Below are positions 52,020 through 61,617 of a stretch of 64,000 nucleotides of DNA, one piece after another. The first letter of the stretch is position 1, and every line of letters begins with the position of its first letter. The position numbers were made by a program, and so were the translations under genes. Below the pieces are notes generated by a model that saw nothing but the letters and a program-made list of their open reading frames with translations, had not been told where the DNA came from and did not search any database. This stretch comes from JAPPOI01 sp028818055. GTDB lineage: Bacteria > Pseudomonadota > Alphaproteobacteria > Rhodobacterales > Rhodobacteraceae. Where the stretch lies: the NCBI GenBank assembly GCA_965267405.1, contig OZ253954.1:2046001-2110000 (forward strand). Reading direction: 5' to 3'.

Positions 52020-53087
52020 TCAGGTCTCGTCGCGCCCGACGATACCTCTGTAAAGGCGCGAGCCTTGATATTGGCCGATCACGAAGCGGGCGACCACGCC
52101 TAGCGCGGCTGCAACAGGAACGGCGACCAGAAGGCCGACAAATCCGAATACGGCACCGAATGCAGACAAAGCGAACAGGAGCCAAACGGGGTGGAGGCCA
52201 ACAGATGAGCCCACCAAGCGCGGGGTCAGGAAGTTACCTTCCACAAACTGCCCGGACTGGAAGATCGCCCAGACCACAATGATCCAGACCCAGTCGCCCC
52301 AGAACTGAAACACCGCCATGCCGAGCGCAAGAACGCCGCCAACCAATGCGCCAACGTAGGGAATGAACGTGAGAGCGCCAGCGATTGCACCGATAACCAA
52401 GCCGAAATTCAAGCCGACCAGCATCAGCGCGATTGCATAGTAAATGCCTAGGATCAGACAGACGGTGCCCTGTCCGCGTACGAAACCGGCCATGGTGTTG
52501 TCGATCTGGCTTGCCAGTTCGCGGATTGTGGGAGCGTGGTCGCGCGGCAAAAGGTTGTCGATTTTGGAAACCATATTGTCCCAGTCGTACAACAGGTACA
52601 CCGCGACAACGGGCGCAATGACGAAGATCAGGATCGCGTTCAGAATGCCCGAGAACGATGACAGCACGGTATCGAGAAGCTGATCGCCGCGCGCTTGAAT
52701 GGCATTGGCTACCTGCGACAGCGATTGTCTGATTGTTGAATTCGCGTCCCCAAGCTCGGGGAAGCGTTCAATCAGGACTTGTTGCAGGTTCGCGGCCATT
52801 TCCGGTGCAGTCGCAACGAGGCCGGTGAGCTGGTCAACCAGCGTCGGAATAACCAGCAAGGCGACAATGACAAAGGCGAGAATGGCCAAGACCGTGATGA
52901 TGCCAGTTGCCCATCCACGCGATAACCCTGCGGCTTCCAGTCGATCAGCAATGGGATCAAGGCAATAGGCAATTGCCGCCCCCAGAATGAATGGCAGGAT
53001 CACATCACCAAGGAACCAAAGCACGACGAAAAAGACGACTGCGGCAATGCCCCAGTATTTCAACTGCGTTTGAACAGGTAACGCCAT
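52020..53087 (-). CDS. AI-2E/PerM-family permease
   Basis: A 355-residue membrane protein with about 8 helices (VVFFVVLWFLGDVILPFILG, ILAFVIVALLVIPTLV, GAIAGALTFIPYVGALVGGVLALG and others). The FIPYVGALVGG motif marks the family. Despite the name, transport of autoinducer-2 is shown only for few members. Its ATG is 53087, divergent from proS. It forms an operon with hdaA and ppk1. Confidence 0.9.
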   Translation of the reverse strand: MALPVQTQLKYWGIAAVVFFVVLWFLGDVILPFILGAAIAYCLDPIADRLEAAGLSRGWATGIITVLAILAFVIVALLVIPTLVDQLTGLVATAPEMAANLQQVLIERFPELGDANSTIRQSLSQVANAIQARGDQLLDTVLSSFSGILNAILIFVIAPVVAVYLLYDWDNMVSKIDNLLPRDHAPTIRELASQIDNTMAGFVRGQGTVCLILGIYYAIALMLVGLNFGLVIGAIAGALTFIPYVGALVGGVLALGMAVFQFWGDWVWIIVVWAIFQSGQFVEGNFLTPRLVGSSVGLHPVWLLFALSAFGAVFGFVGLLVAVPVAAALGVVARFVIGQYQGSRLYRGIVGRDET

Positions 53088-53228
53088 GCTGCCTCGCTTT
53101 GATTGCTTGTCTTGGTATCGCCGAGTGTGCGGCGCTGCGCAAGCCTGCCATGTTGGGCCAGCGGGTGTTGAATGCGGCCAGTCGATAGCCTAGACCGGCG
53201 GAACGAAAACCCGTTGGAGTCCGCGACG

Positions 53229-54569
53229 ATGCGCCTGAGCCGATATTTCCTTCCTGTTTTGAAAGAAACACCTGCCGAGGCGCAGATTGTAAGCCATCGA
53301 CTGATGCTGCGGGCTGGCATGATCAAACAGGCAAGCGCCGGAATATATTCCTGGCTGCCTTTGGGTTTCAAAGTTCTTCAGAAGATCGAACAGATTGTGC
53401 ACGAGGAACAAATTCGCGCGGGTCATCATCCAATGCTGATGCCGACACTTCAATCTGCGGATCTTTGGCGCGAAAGCGGTCGTTATGATGACTACGGGCA
53501 GGAAATGCTGCGCATCCGGGACCGGCATGATCGCGATATGCTTTACACGCCGACCGCGGAAGAGCTGATCACGGACATTTTCCGGTCCTATGTGTCGAGC
53601 TATCGCGATCTGCCACTGACGATGTATCAAATCCAGTGGAAGTTCCGCGATGAGATCCGTCCGCGGTTTGGTGTGATGCGTGGCCGCGAATTTTACATGA
53701 AAGACGGCTACAACTTCGATCTGACGAAAGAAGACGCGTTGCACGCGTACAACCGCCACTTGGTGAGCTATCTGCGCACCTATGAGCGGATGGGACTTCA
53801 GGCCATTCCGATGCGTGCCGATTCAGGGCCAATTGGCGGTGACGATACCCATGAATTTCTTGTGCTGGCAGACACCGGCGAGTCCGAGGTGTTCTATGAC
53901 AGCGAGATTACAGATCTGAAGTTTGGCGATCGCGAGATCGACTATGACGACAAAGGTCAGTGTCAGGCGGTGCTTGAAGAGTTCACCAGCCGGTACGCGC
54001 GCACCGATGAAACCCACGACGAAGCGCTGTTCAACGAAATTCCTGAAGAACGCCGTCGCGTTGCCCGTGGCATCGAGGTGGGTCAGATCTTCTATTTCGG
54101 GACAAAGTACTCTGAACCCTTGGGCGCTACTGTTCAGGGTCCTGACGGCAAATCGGTTCCCGTCCACATGGGCTCGCACGGCATCGGCGTGTCGCGTCTG
54201 TTGGGTGCGATCATCGAAGCGAGCCATGACGACAATGGTATCATCTGGCCCGAGGGCGTGACCCCTTTCCATTGTGGGATCGTGAACCTGAAGCAAGGTG
54301 ATAGCGAGGCCGATGCTGCTTGTGAAGCGCTTGAGAAAGCGCTGGAGTCCAATGGACTTGAGCCGCTTTACGACGATCGCGAAGAGCGCGCCGGCGGTAA
54401 GTTCGCCACGATGGATCTTATCGGATTGCCGTGGCGCATTACCGTTGGACCGCGCGGGTTGGCCAAGGGTGTGGTTGAGCTGACCTCGCGCCGAACTGGT
54501 GAAAGCGAAGAGATGTCGCCAGAGGCCGCGGTTGCGAGAGTTGCAGAGATTTACGAGGTCAACAGATGA
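53229..54569 (+). CDS. proS: Proline--tRNA ligase
   Basis: A 446-residue class II synthetase. RLSRYFLPVLKETPAEAQ opens it; motif 2 is KFRDEIRPRFGVMRGREFYMKD and motif 3 HGIGVSRLLGAIIE. The INS editing domain is absent or reduced, the normal alphaproteobacterial form. I use ATG 53229. It overlaps the sulfotransferase-like gene by ATGA, although lolC is what I would expect to follow proS in this group. Confidence 0.96.
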   Translation: MRLSRYFLPVLKETPAEAQIVSHRLMLRAGMIKQASAGIYSWLPLGFKVLQKIEQIVHEEQIRAGHHPMLMPTLQSADLWRESGRYDDYGQEMLRIRDRHDRDMLYTPTAEELITDIFRSYVSSYRDLPLTMYQIQWKFRDEIRPRFGVMRGREFYMKDGYNFDLTKEDALHAYNRHLVSYLRTYERMGLQAIPMRADSGPIGGDDTHEFLVLADTGESEVFYDSEITDLKFGDREIDYDDKGQCQAVLEEFTSRYARTDETHDEALFNEIPEERRRVARGIEVGQIFYFGTKYSEPLGATVQGPDGKSVPVHMGSHGIGVSRLLGAIIEASHDDNGIIWPEGVTPFHCGIVNLKQGDSEADAACEALEKALESNGLEPLYDDREERAGGKFATMDLIGLPWRITVGPRGLAKGVVELTSRRTGESEEMSPEAAVARVAEIYEVNR

Positions 54570-55192
54570 TTGGCCGCCGTCGCAAATTTATATTTGTTCA
54601 CGTTCCAAAGAATGGCGGTCAAAGTATTACCAAGGCACTTCGGCCACATTCTCTAAAACTGCATGAAAGACTCGTTCAACGTGCTTGGCGTCATCTGGGC
54701 AGCAAAAACAAGGACGACCTCTTTGATTTGTTTCCGGGTGGTGGACATGCGACTGCTTCGCAGATCAAGCAACATCTGGGAAAAAACGAGTTCGAAACGT
54801 TCTACTCTTTCGGATTTGTTCGAAACCCTTGGGATTGGGGGGCATCGTTACGCAGCTTCAGTAGAATTCGGCCGAAATCGCCTTTGTTCGATGTTGCGAC
54901 CAACGGTACACTTGGCGACTTTCTAGAAGCTTTCTGTGCCGAAGAGTATCTCCAACAGTTAGACTACTTGTACGACACAGACGGACGGTGTCTTGTTAGT
55001 TTTGTGGGTCGATTTGAAAGGCTGCGAGAAGACTTTCGTTCAGCATGCGACAAAATTGGAATCTCGTGCGAGCTGCCGCACAAAAACGCATCGAAGGCTG
55101 CCGGATATCGAGAACTTTACGACGATGCGGCGCGGCAAATAGTAGAAGAAAAGTTCGCCGATGACATCCGTGAATTCGGATATACATTTTAG
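54566..55192 (+). CDS. Sulfotransferase-family protein
   Basis: A 208-residue protein. KFIFVHVPKNGGQSI gives the 5'-phosphosulfate loop and FGFVRNPWDWGAS the 3'-phosphate site, so it should bind PAPS. Such enzymes sulfate sugars or lipids at the cell surface. The stretch is more AT-rich than proS. Its ATG overlaps the proS stop, as if it had been inserted after proS and kept translationally coupled. Target unknown. Confidence 0.8.
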   Translation: MIGRRRKFIFVHVPKNGGQSITKALRPHSLKLHERLVQRAWRHLGSKNKDDLFDLFPGGGHATASQIKQHLGKNEFETFYSFGFVRNPWDWGASLRSFSRIRPKSPLFDVATNGTLGDFLEAFCAEEYLQQLDYLYDTDGRCLVSFVGRFERLREDFRSACDKIGISCELPHKNASKAAGYRELYDDAARQIVEEKFADDIREFGYTF

Positions 55193-55274
55193 TCGAATAA
55201 TTTCCAAAACGCGATTTTGATTGACTGGTTACCGTCGATTGCTACGATTTTCCAGTTAAACGGGAGGTGCGGTC

Positions 55275-55364
55275 ATGCTGGGAGATGCATGGCGGATTAA
55301 GCTGGTTACCGTAACTATCGGTGCCGAGCGGGGACGCGCAGCACGAGGACGTCCAACCACTTGA
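55275..55364 (+). CDS. Candidate 29-residue leader ORF upstream of mttB
   Basis: ATG 55275 follows GGGAGGTG at 7-8 bases. The product ends ERGRAARGRPTT, and the GRAAR stretch is shared with the MttB N-terminus in the same frame. A near-identical DNA segment GGACGCGCAGCACGA is at 55332-55346 and 55433-55447. The stop codon is inside the left arm of the following stem-loop. It may be a leader peptide or a relic of a duplicated mttB start. Confidence 0.4.
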   Translation: MLGDAWRIKLVTVTIGAERGRAARGRPTT

Positions 55365-55387
55365 TTTTCCTACTCGAAAATCAAGTG
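55358..55387 (+). promoter_or_regulatory. Perfect 12-bp stem-loop before mttB
   Basis: CACTTGATTTTC (55358-55369) and GAAAATCAAGTG (55376-55387) match perfectly around CTACTC, 15 bases before the mttB start. It is near the AGGAC ribosome site. It may be an operator or an RNA switch for the catabolic operon. Confidence 0.65.
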
Positions 55388-55402
55388 TGAAAGGACGACA
55401 TC

Positions 55403-56935
55403 ATGACAGAAAGACGAGCCCGTAGAGCGGGCGGACGCGCAGCACGAACAGCGATGCGAGCCGCGCCATTGGCCGAAGACAAGCGCCCGGTTCGGGCTGG
55501 CATGTCTGGCGGCACCTACAAGGCATTGTCAGACAATGACATCGAGAAAATCCATCAGGCTGCTTTGACAGCGTTGGAAGAAGTTGGACTGGCCGATGCG
55601 CCAGAGTCCGGTGTTGAGATACTGACGAGCGTCGGGGCAATCCAGGGTGACGATGGGCGGATCAGGTTCCCGCGGGCCTTGGTCGAAGACATGCTGGCCA
55701 AGGCAGCGCGCGACATCACGTTGCACGGTCGAAATGAAAAATTCGACATGAAGCTGTCCGGCAAGAACGTTCATTACGGAACTGCCGGTGCGGCGGTTAA
55801 CATGGTTGAGCCCGATGGGCGGAGTTATCGCGAAAGTACGGCCAAGGACCTTTACGACGCCGCACGTATCGTTGAACAGCTTGATAATGTTCATTTTTTC
55901 CAGCGCCCTATGGTCGCGCGGGATTTGACCGACAATCTTGAGCTTGATCTGAACACGATCTACGCGTGCTGCGCGGGAACCACGAAACATGTTGGCACTT
56001 CGATTACCGAACCCGCCAATGCCGAACGCTGTCTCGAGCTTTGCTACATGCTGGCGGGAGGCGAGGATGCATTCCGTGCCCGGCCATTCGTGTCGAACTC
56101 GAACTGCTTCGTTGTGCCGCCCATGAAGTTTGCGACCGAGTCCTGTGAGGTCATGGAAGCTTGTATTCGTGGAGGCATGCCGGTCCTTTTGCTGAGCGCA
56201 GGAATGGCCGGCGCAACCGCTCCTGCCACTTTGGCGGGTGCGATCGCTCAGTCGGTGGCGGAATGTTTGGCTGGCATGGTTTACGTCAACGCAGTGTCTG
56301 AAGGACATCCTGCAATTTTCGGCACGTGGCCTTTTGTGGTTGATCTTCGCACCGGCGCGATGTCGATCGGTTCTGGCGAGCAGGCACTTCTGACATCCGG
56401 ATGCGCTCAGATGCACCAGTTTTATGGACTTCCCGGTGGGGCGGCTGCCGGGGCATCTGATTCAAAACTTCCCGACATGCAGGCCGGCTGGGAGCAAATG
56501 TGTTCGAACGTCATGGCAGGGCTGTCAGGGTTAAACATGGTTTACGAGGCGGCGGGAATGCACGCGTCGCTTCTTGGGTTCTGCCATGAATCGCTGATCC
56601 TGGGTGATGATGTGATCGGTCAGGCGCTTCGGTGTTTGAAGGGTATCGAGGTGAATGACGAGACCCTTGCTCTCGAGGCGATGAAGGAAGTCTGTCTTGG
56701 AGGGCCGGGCCACTACCTGGGTGTCGGTGACACTCTGGCCCGGATGGAAACCGACTATGTCTATCCTGCCCTAGGCGACCGGACGAGCCCGAAGGAGTGG
56801 GAAGAGATGGAAAAGCCGGATCTGATCGCCAATGCCTCGGCCCGCAAGGATGCCATCCTTTCGAGTCCTTCGCCCGCGGCTTTCCCAGCCGATCTGGACG
56901 CCGCTGTTCGGGCCGCTTTCCCGATCAAGGTCTAG
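55403..56935 (+). CDS. mttB: MttB-family (non-pyrrolysine) trimethylamine/betaine methyltransferase-like protein
   Basis: A 510-residue MttB superfamily protein (COG5598). Typical blocks: IEKIHQAALTALEEVGLA, FVSNSNCFVVPPMKFA, LSAGMAGATAPATLAGAIAQS and GLPGGAAAGASDSKLPDMQAGWEQM. No in-frame TAG marks pyrrolysine, so it belongs to the branch that demethylates quaternary amines such as glycine betaine via a corrinoid protein. No corrinoid carrier is in the window. It opens an operon with the enolase-superfamily and DMGDH-GcvT genes. Confidence 0.9.
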   Translation: MTERRARRAGGRAARTAMRAAPLAEDKRPVRAGMSGGTYKALSDNDIEKIHQAALTALEEVGLADAPESGVEILTSVGAIQGDDGRIRFPRALVEDMLAKAARDITLHGRNEKFDMKLSGKNVHYGTAGAAVNMVEPDGRSYRESTAKDLYDAARIVEQLDNVHFFQRPMVARDLTDNLELDLNTIYACCAGTTKHVGTSITEPANAERCLELCYMLAGGEDAFRARPFVSNSNCFVVPPMKFATESCEVMEACIRGGMPVLLLSAGMAGATAPATLAGAIAQSVAECLAGMVYVNAVSEGHPAIFGTWPFVVDLRTGAMSIGSGEQALLTSGCAQMHQFYGLPGGAAAGASDSKLPDMQAGWEQMCSNVMAGLSGLNMVYEAAGMHASLLGFCHESLILGDDVIGQALRCLKGIEVNDETLALEAMKEVCLGGPGHYLGVGDTLARMETDYVYPALGDRTSPKEWEEMEKPDLIANASARKDAILSSPSPAAFPADLDAAVRAAFPIKV

Positions 56936-56953
56936 ACCGGCACGGAGACTAGA

Positions 56954-58060
56954 TTGAAAATAACCCGCATCGCAGTCTATCAGACCGATCTTCCCTATGT
57001 GGGAGGCAGCTATGGCTGGGGTGCGGGCAATGCGATCACCGTGGCGCGGGCAAGCGTTGTGGTGATCGAGACCGACAGTTCAGTTTCAGGATGTGGCGAG
57101 TTCACACCCTGTGGCGAAAACTACATGGTGGCGCATTCCGAAGGTGTAGCTGCTGCAGCCAAGTTGCTGGCACCCCATCTTCTAGGTCGAGACCCGCGGC
57201 AGATTGAAGACATCGACCGGCGAATGGATTTGGCGGTTCAGGGTCATGGGTATGCCAAAGCGCCCTTCATCGCAGCGTGCTATGACATCTTGGGGAAATC
57301 GGTGGAACTTCCGGTCTGGATGTTGCTGGGTGGCAAGCTGACTGACGGGGCGCCGATGTATCGTGTGGCTCCGCAAAAGTCGGTTGAGGAAACCAAGGCC
57401 GAACTGGATGCGCATCGTGCCGCTGGCTACCGACAGTTTCAGATCAAGGTTGGCGCCGATTGGGAACAGGACATCGAGCGCATTCGCGCAACGGTCCCTT
57501 TGCTTCTTCCCGGAGAGAAAGCGATGGCTGACGCCAATCAGGGCTGGCGCGTGGACAACGCCATTCGCGTGGCCAATGCAACGCGCGATCTGGACTATAT
57601 TTTTGAGCAACCGTGCCGGACGTACGAGGAGTGTCAGCAGGTGCGGCGCCACGTAGCGCAACCCATGAAGCTGGACGAATGCGTGACCGGCATGCATGCG
57701 GCGCAACGAATTGTGCACGACAAAGGTGCCGAGATATGCTGCTTGAAGATTTCCAACCTTGGCGGATTGGCGAAGGCCAGAAAGGTGCGGGATTTCCTGA
57801 TCGAGAACCGAATTCCAGTTGTTTCAGAAGACACATGGGGTGGCGAGATAACGTCGTCAGTCGTTGCGCATTTCGCGGCTTCGACCCCCGAAGATTATCT
57901 GGTGAATTCGACCGATCTACACAACTACAATACCCGGTCCACTGGGATCGGTGGCCCCAGCGTGCGTGACGGCAAACTCTATGCGCCGGACGTTCCGGGA
58001 CTTGGCGTGGAACCTGATTTCGAGGCACTCGGCGACCCGGTTTTGGAGATGAGGGCGTGA
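56954..58060 (+). CDS. Enolase-superfamily racemase/epimerase (MLE subgroup)
   Basis: A 368-residue enzyme. The catalytic residues are visible: K165 in FQIKVG, D193 in MADANQG, E218 in FEQP, D241 in LDE and K265 in LKISNLGG. A Lys pair across the barrel suits a 1,1-proton transfer, as in HpbD, the hydroxyproline-betaine epimerase of a marine relative (comparison from memory). It starts with TTG, behind GGAG. Its place between MttB and DMGDH suggests it inverts the alpha-carbon of an N-methylated amino acid before demethylation. Confidence 0.85.
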   Translation: MKITRIAVYQTDLPYVGGSYGWGAGNAITVARASVVVIETDSSVSGCGEFTPCGENYMVAHSEGVAAAAKLLAPHLLGRDPRQIEDIDRRMDLAVQGHGYAKAPFIAACYDILGKSVELPVWMLLGGKLTDGAPMYRVAPQKSVEETKAELDAHRAAGYRQFQIKVGADWEQDIERIRATVPLLLPGEKAMADANQGWRVDNAIRVANATRDLDYIFEQPCRTYEECQQVRRHVAQPMKLDECVTGMHAAQRIVHDKGAEICCLKISNLGGLAKARKVRDFLIENRIPVVSEDTWGGEITSSVVAHFAASTPEDYLVNSTDLHNYNTRSTGIGGPSVRDGKLYAPDVPGLGVEPDFEALGDPVLEMRA

Positions 58061-58093
58061 TCCAGTGTACTGTAGCAAGCCGGAGATTAGGTT

Positions 58094-60517
58094 ATGCAAT
58101 CACAGGCTGAAGTTGTCGTCATTGGGGGCGGTATTGCGGGGTGTTCGGCGCTATATCATCTGACGCAGGAAGGCATCACCGATTGTGTGCTTCTTGAGCG
58201 CGATGAACTGACGTCAGGGACGACGTGGCATTCGGCTGCACAGGTCACGAACTTTGGGCCCAACCAAACGATGGTTGTTCTGAAGACTCATTCCATCAAT
58301 CTTTACAAGGAGTTGGCGGACGACCCGGACTATCCGATCAATTATCACCACGCCACCGGCGGGCTGAGGTTGGCCACCGAAGAGTGGCACATGGATGGCT
58401 ATCGGCATTTTCAGTCGATGGCCAAAGGTGTCGGAGTCGAGTTTGAAATTCTGGATGCTCAGGAATGCGGGCGTCGACACCCTGTGATGGCGACTGACGG
58501 ACTGCTGGGCGCGCTTTGGGATCCACTGGATGGCGATATCGATCCGGCCCAGCTTTGTCAGGCTTTGGCCCGTCGCGCACGACTGGCGGGTGCATCGGTT
58601 CATCGCAATACCCCGGTTACCGGTCTGACGCAGGCACCGGATGACAGCTGGATCGTGCATACCGATGCGGGCGACATCCGATGCCGTGTTGTGGTGAATG
58701 CGGGTGGATACCGATGCAATGAAGTTGGCGCGATGATGGGCGTAGTCCATCCGGTCGCTTCAATGGAGCACCAGTATATGGTGACAGAGAATATCCCGGA
58801 CATCGAAGCCCTGAGCGAGGACTTCCGGGTTCCATTGATCCGGTGCCCAAGCGATGACTTTTATAGCCGAGCCGAAAAGAAAGGGCTTCTGGTCGGCTTC
58901 TATGAGCAGGGCTGCAAAACATGGGGCGTTGATGGGATCGACCCTAATTTCTCAAATGATCTTTGCCCCGATGACTTGGACCGGGTTGTCGATGTGATGG
59001 AAGGGGCGATCGGGCGGCTTCCCTGTCTGGAAACAGCCGGGATCAAATCGATCATCAATGGCCCAATCACTTACACACCTGATGGGTTACCCTTGGTTGG
59101 CAAAGTGCCGGGTCGCCGGAACGCATATTGCATAACCGGGCTGAGGGCCGGCTTGGGCGAAGGCGGTGGCCACGGATGGTTGCTTGCCCAGATGATTGCC
59201 CACGGAGAAGCCTGTGTGGATACATGGTGTCTTGATCCACGCCGCTTTACCGACCACGCCACGGTGCCATTCACGGCGGCGAAGGCGGTCGAAGACTATC
59301 AGAACGAGTTTCGGTTTCATCTTCCGCACGAGCATCGGCCAGCAGGGCGACCTGCGAAGATGACGCCTCTTTATGAGACGTTGGGTTCGGCAGATGCGGA
59401 GTTTGCGACCGTGAACGGCTGGGAGCGGGTCGACTACATCAAGCCCAGCCCTGAGTTTGAAGAAGACCATTCGTTCGCGTTCAATTCGGTCTTCGATCAG
59501 GTTGGCCGTGAAGTCGACTGCGTCCAATCACGGGTTGGGCTGTGTGAAGTGTCTGGCTTCAACCGGTATGAGATCACCGGATCAGGCGTCCACGATTGGC
59601 TGGATAGACTGTCCTGTTCAAAAATCAGCCGCGCGGAAGGCAAAGTTGGTCTGGCATACCTTCTGAATGACCATGGCATGGTCAAAGGCGAGGCGACACT
59701 TGCCAACCTTGGACCGGACAGGGTCTGGTTTGGGTCAGCTGCGGCGGCTGAATACCATGACATGGACTGGTTGGTTGAACATCTGCCTTCAGATGGATCG
59801 ATAAAGATCGAAAGCCTGACCAATACACACACGATATTGGTTGTCGCGGGACCAAAATCGCGGGACGTGCTTGAAGCCGCGTCACCTGAGCACGATTGGT
59901 CGAAGACCAACTTCCCTTGGTTGCGGGTGCAACCCGTGTCTATTGGTGGCGCGGACGTTGTGGCCATGTCAGTGAGTTTTTCCGGCGAGGTTGCATTTGA
60001 ACTGCACGTTCGAAACACCGATCTTGTGGCGGTGCATGACCGGCTTCTGGATGCCGGGCGAGCATTCGATATCGGATACTTTGGCCTTCGCGCGGTCGAG
60101 TCGATGCGCTTGGAAAAAGGATATCGGCACTGGAAAGCTGACCTGATCACCGAGTTCGATCCAATGGAAAGCGGGTTGGAGCGCTTTGTGGACCTTTCAA
60201 AGGACTTTATTGGTAAGGAAGCGTTGGAAAAATGCATCTCAGATGGCCCCAATCGTCGTTTCGTCATGGTGTCACTGAATGCAACCGACGTGCCGGCACA
60301 TGCCGGTGCCTCGGTCACGCTGAATGGAGACGTGGTTGGAACGATTACGTCAACCAGTTGGGGCCATCGGATTGGCCGAAACTTGGCGATGGCCTTTGTT
60401 CAGCCGCACCTTGCGCCGATCGGAACTGACCTGGTTGTCGAAGCCGGTGGGCGCGATGTTACTGCCGTAGTCGTGCCGATGTGCAGTTACGATCCGGAAA
60501 ACGCGCTTTTGCGGTAA
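58094..60517 (+). CDS. FAD-dependent dimethylglycine-dehydrogenase-like protein fused to GcvT
   Basis: An 807-residue, two-part enzyme. Residues 1-430 are a DAO-type oxidase: VVVIGGGIAGCSALYHL, then SGTTWHSAAQ with H46 in the position used for covalent FAD in dimethylglycine dehydrogenase. Residues about 430-800 form the GcvT/folate domain (FNRYEITGSGVHDWLD, GLRAVESMRLEKGYRHW). It oxidises an N-methyl amine and passes formaldehyde to tetrahydrofolate. It is third in the operon, 33 bases after the racemase. Confidence 0.92.
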   Translation: MQSQAEVVVIGGGIAGCSALYHLTQEGITDCVLLERDELTSGTTWHSAAQVTNFGPNQTMVVLKTHSINLYKELADDPDYPINYHHATGGLRLATEEWHMDGYRHFQSMAKGVGVEFEILDAQECGRRHPVMATDGLLGALWDPLDGDIDPAQLCQALARRARLAGASVHRNTPVTGLTQAPDDSWIVHTDAGDIRCRVVVNAGGYRCNEVGAMMGVVHPVASMEHQYMVTENIPDIEALSEDFRVPLIRCPSDDFYSRAEKKGLLVGFYEQGCKTWGVDGIDPNFSNDLCPDDLDRVVDVMEGAIGRLPCLETAGIKSIINGPITYTPDGLPLVGKVPGRRNAYCITGLRAGLGEGGGHGWLLAQMIAHGEACVDTWCLDPRRFTDHATVPFTAAKAVEDYQNEFRFHLPHEHRPAGRPAKMTPLYETLGSADAEFATVNGWERVDYIKPSPEFEEDHSFAFNSVFDQVGREVDCVQSRVGLCEVSGFNRYEITGSGVHDWLDRLSCSKISRAEGKVGLAYLLNDHGMVKGEATLANLGPDRVWFGSAAAAEYHDMDWLVEHLPSDGSIKIESLTNTHTILVVAGPKSRDVLEAASPEHDWSKTNFPWLRVQPVSIGGADVVAMSVSFSGEVAFELHVRNTDLVAVHDRLLDAGRAFDIGYFGLRAVESMRLEKGYRHWKADLITEFDPMESGLERFVDLSKDFIGKEALEKCISDGPNRRFVMVSLNATDVPAHAGASVTLNGDVVGTITSTSWGHRIGRNLAMAFVQPHLAPIGTDLVVEAGGRDVTAVVVPMCSYDPENALLR

Positions 60518-60530
60518 GGATTAACGGTGG

Positions 60531-61421
60531 CTACCGCTGACCGATCAATTCATTCGTCACAGGTCGGCTGAAAACGCGCTCGGCGTTTTTGAAAGCAATT
60601 TTCTCTGCAATGTCCCGCGGCAGAAATGAAAGCCATGCCCGATTGTTGGCGATAATGCTCTCGTAGCGATCCCACTGGCTGTTCACCCAAGTATCACTGC
60701 CAATCATCAAACGGTCTTGGAAGTCGTAGATGATCTTTTCCCATTCTGGATTAAGCGTTTCGCCGGATCCGCGGATGCTGAATTCGCGTAAAGACGTATC
60801 GGCGAGAAGCTCGGGGAATTCGGCCATAAGCCGGTACACTTCGCTTGCGGGTTCGCCAAGCCCCGCGTGTGCCCAAATGATCTTCACCTCGGGATCCAAG
60901 GCATACAGCCAGCGGATGGGATCCGCGCCGGAATGGACGTGAAGATACAGGTCGCGGTCTTTGGCCATTGCGACGATGTCTCGAAACAGACTTTCGTCCC
61001 ACATGGATCGGCTGCGGATATGAAATTCGCCAATACCTTCATGAGGATAGGCGTCTAAGCGGCCTTCGAGGTAGTCGGACATCTCGGGGAATTCTGTCCA
61101 GTTCGATGAGCCCGCGCTTCCGTGATAGGGGCGCAATTCCGGGACCACGCGCTTGGGCGCGTATTCCCAAAGCATGATCGTGCCTTCATCGGGGCTGGAA
61201 GATACAAGGCCCATTGCCACACCTGCGCTGTCCATCAGGCCGATAACTCGTTCGACCGGAAAGGCATCCCATGCCGGTTCCTTGTAATGAATGTGGGCAT
61301 CAAAAATGGGAAGCTCTTCTACGGCGTCGCCGATTGGGTGGTCGGCGGTAACGCTGGTTGGGACGATCAGAAGAAACTGAAGAGCGACGGCAAGTGCCCC
61401 AATCGATTGCGGTAGTGTCAT
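60531..61421 (-). CDS. Exported metal-dependent amidohydrolase (amidohydrolase_2)
   Basis: A 296-residue TIM-barrel hydrolase with a signal peptide (about 1-26, ending SVTA). Metal ligands: DAHIHY, then LHVHSGAD, IWAHAGLG and the Asp in MIGSDTWVN. The longer frame reaching 61808 begins in upstream sequence and lacks a signal; ATG 61421 is chosen. It is convergent with the DMGDH-GcvT gene. Substrate unknown. Confidence 0.83.
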   Translation of the reverse strand: MTLPQSIGALAVALQFLLIVPTSVTADHPIGDAVEELPIFDAHIHYKEPAWDAFPVERVIGLMDSAGVAMGLVSSSPDEGTIMLWEYAPKRVVPELRPYHGSAGSSNWTEFPEMSDYLEGRLDAYPHEGIGEFHIRSRSMWDESLFRDIVAMAKDRDLYLHVHSGADPIRWLYALDPEVKIIWAHAGLGEPASEVYRLMAEFPELLADTSLREFSIRGSGETLNPEWEKIIYDFQDRLMIGSDTWVNSQWDRYESIIANNRAWLSFLPRDIAEKIAFKNAERVFSRPVTNELIGQR

Positions 61422-61617
61422 GTTCGGAAGCGCCTGGTATTTCGTTCCTGATAACCGAAATCTAGGTGTTTCCCGAATGGCGTCAAACCCATGCGATGCC
61501 TCGAGACATCCGCAATCTGGAACGGCGAGAGCCCGCTTGTGATGACGTCGACTTGAGAGACACGGAGTTGACGCCCACGTCCGGCCTTGCCACATAGAGC
61601 AAAACCTCGGAGCAGTC

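Noticed and set aside
55403..56935. Pyrrolysine in the MttB-family gene
   Set aside because: No in-frame amber codon is seen; the frame is open with ordinary codons.
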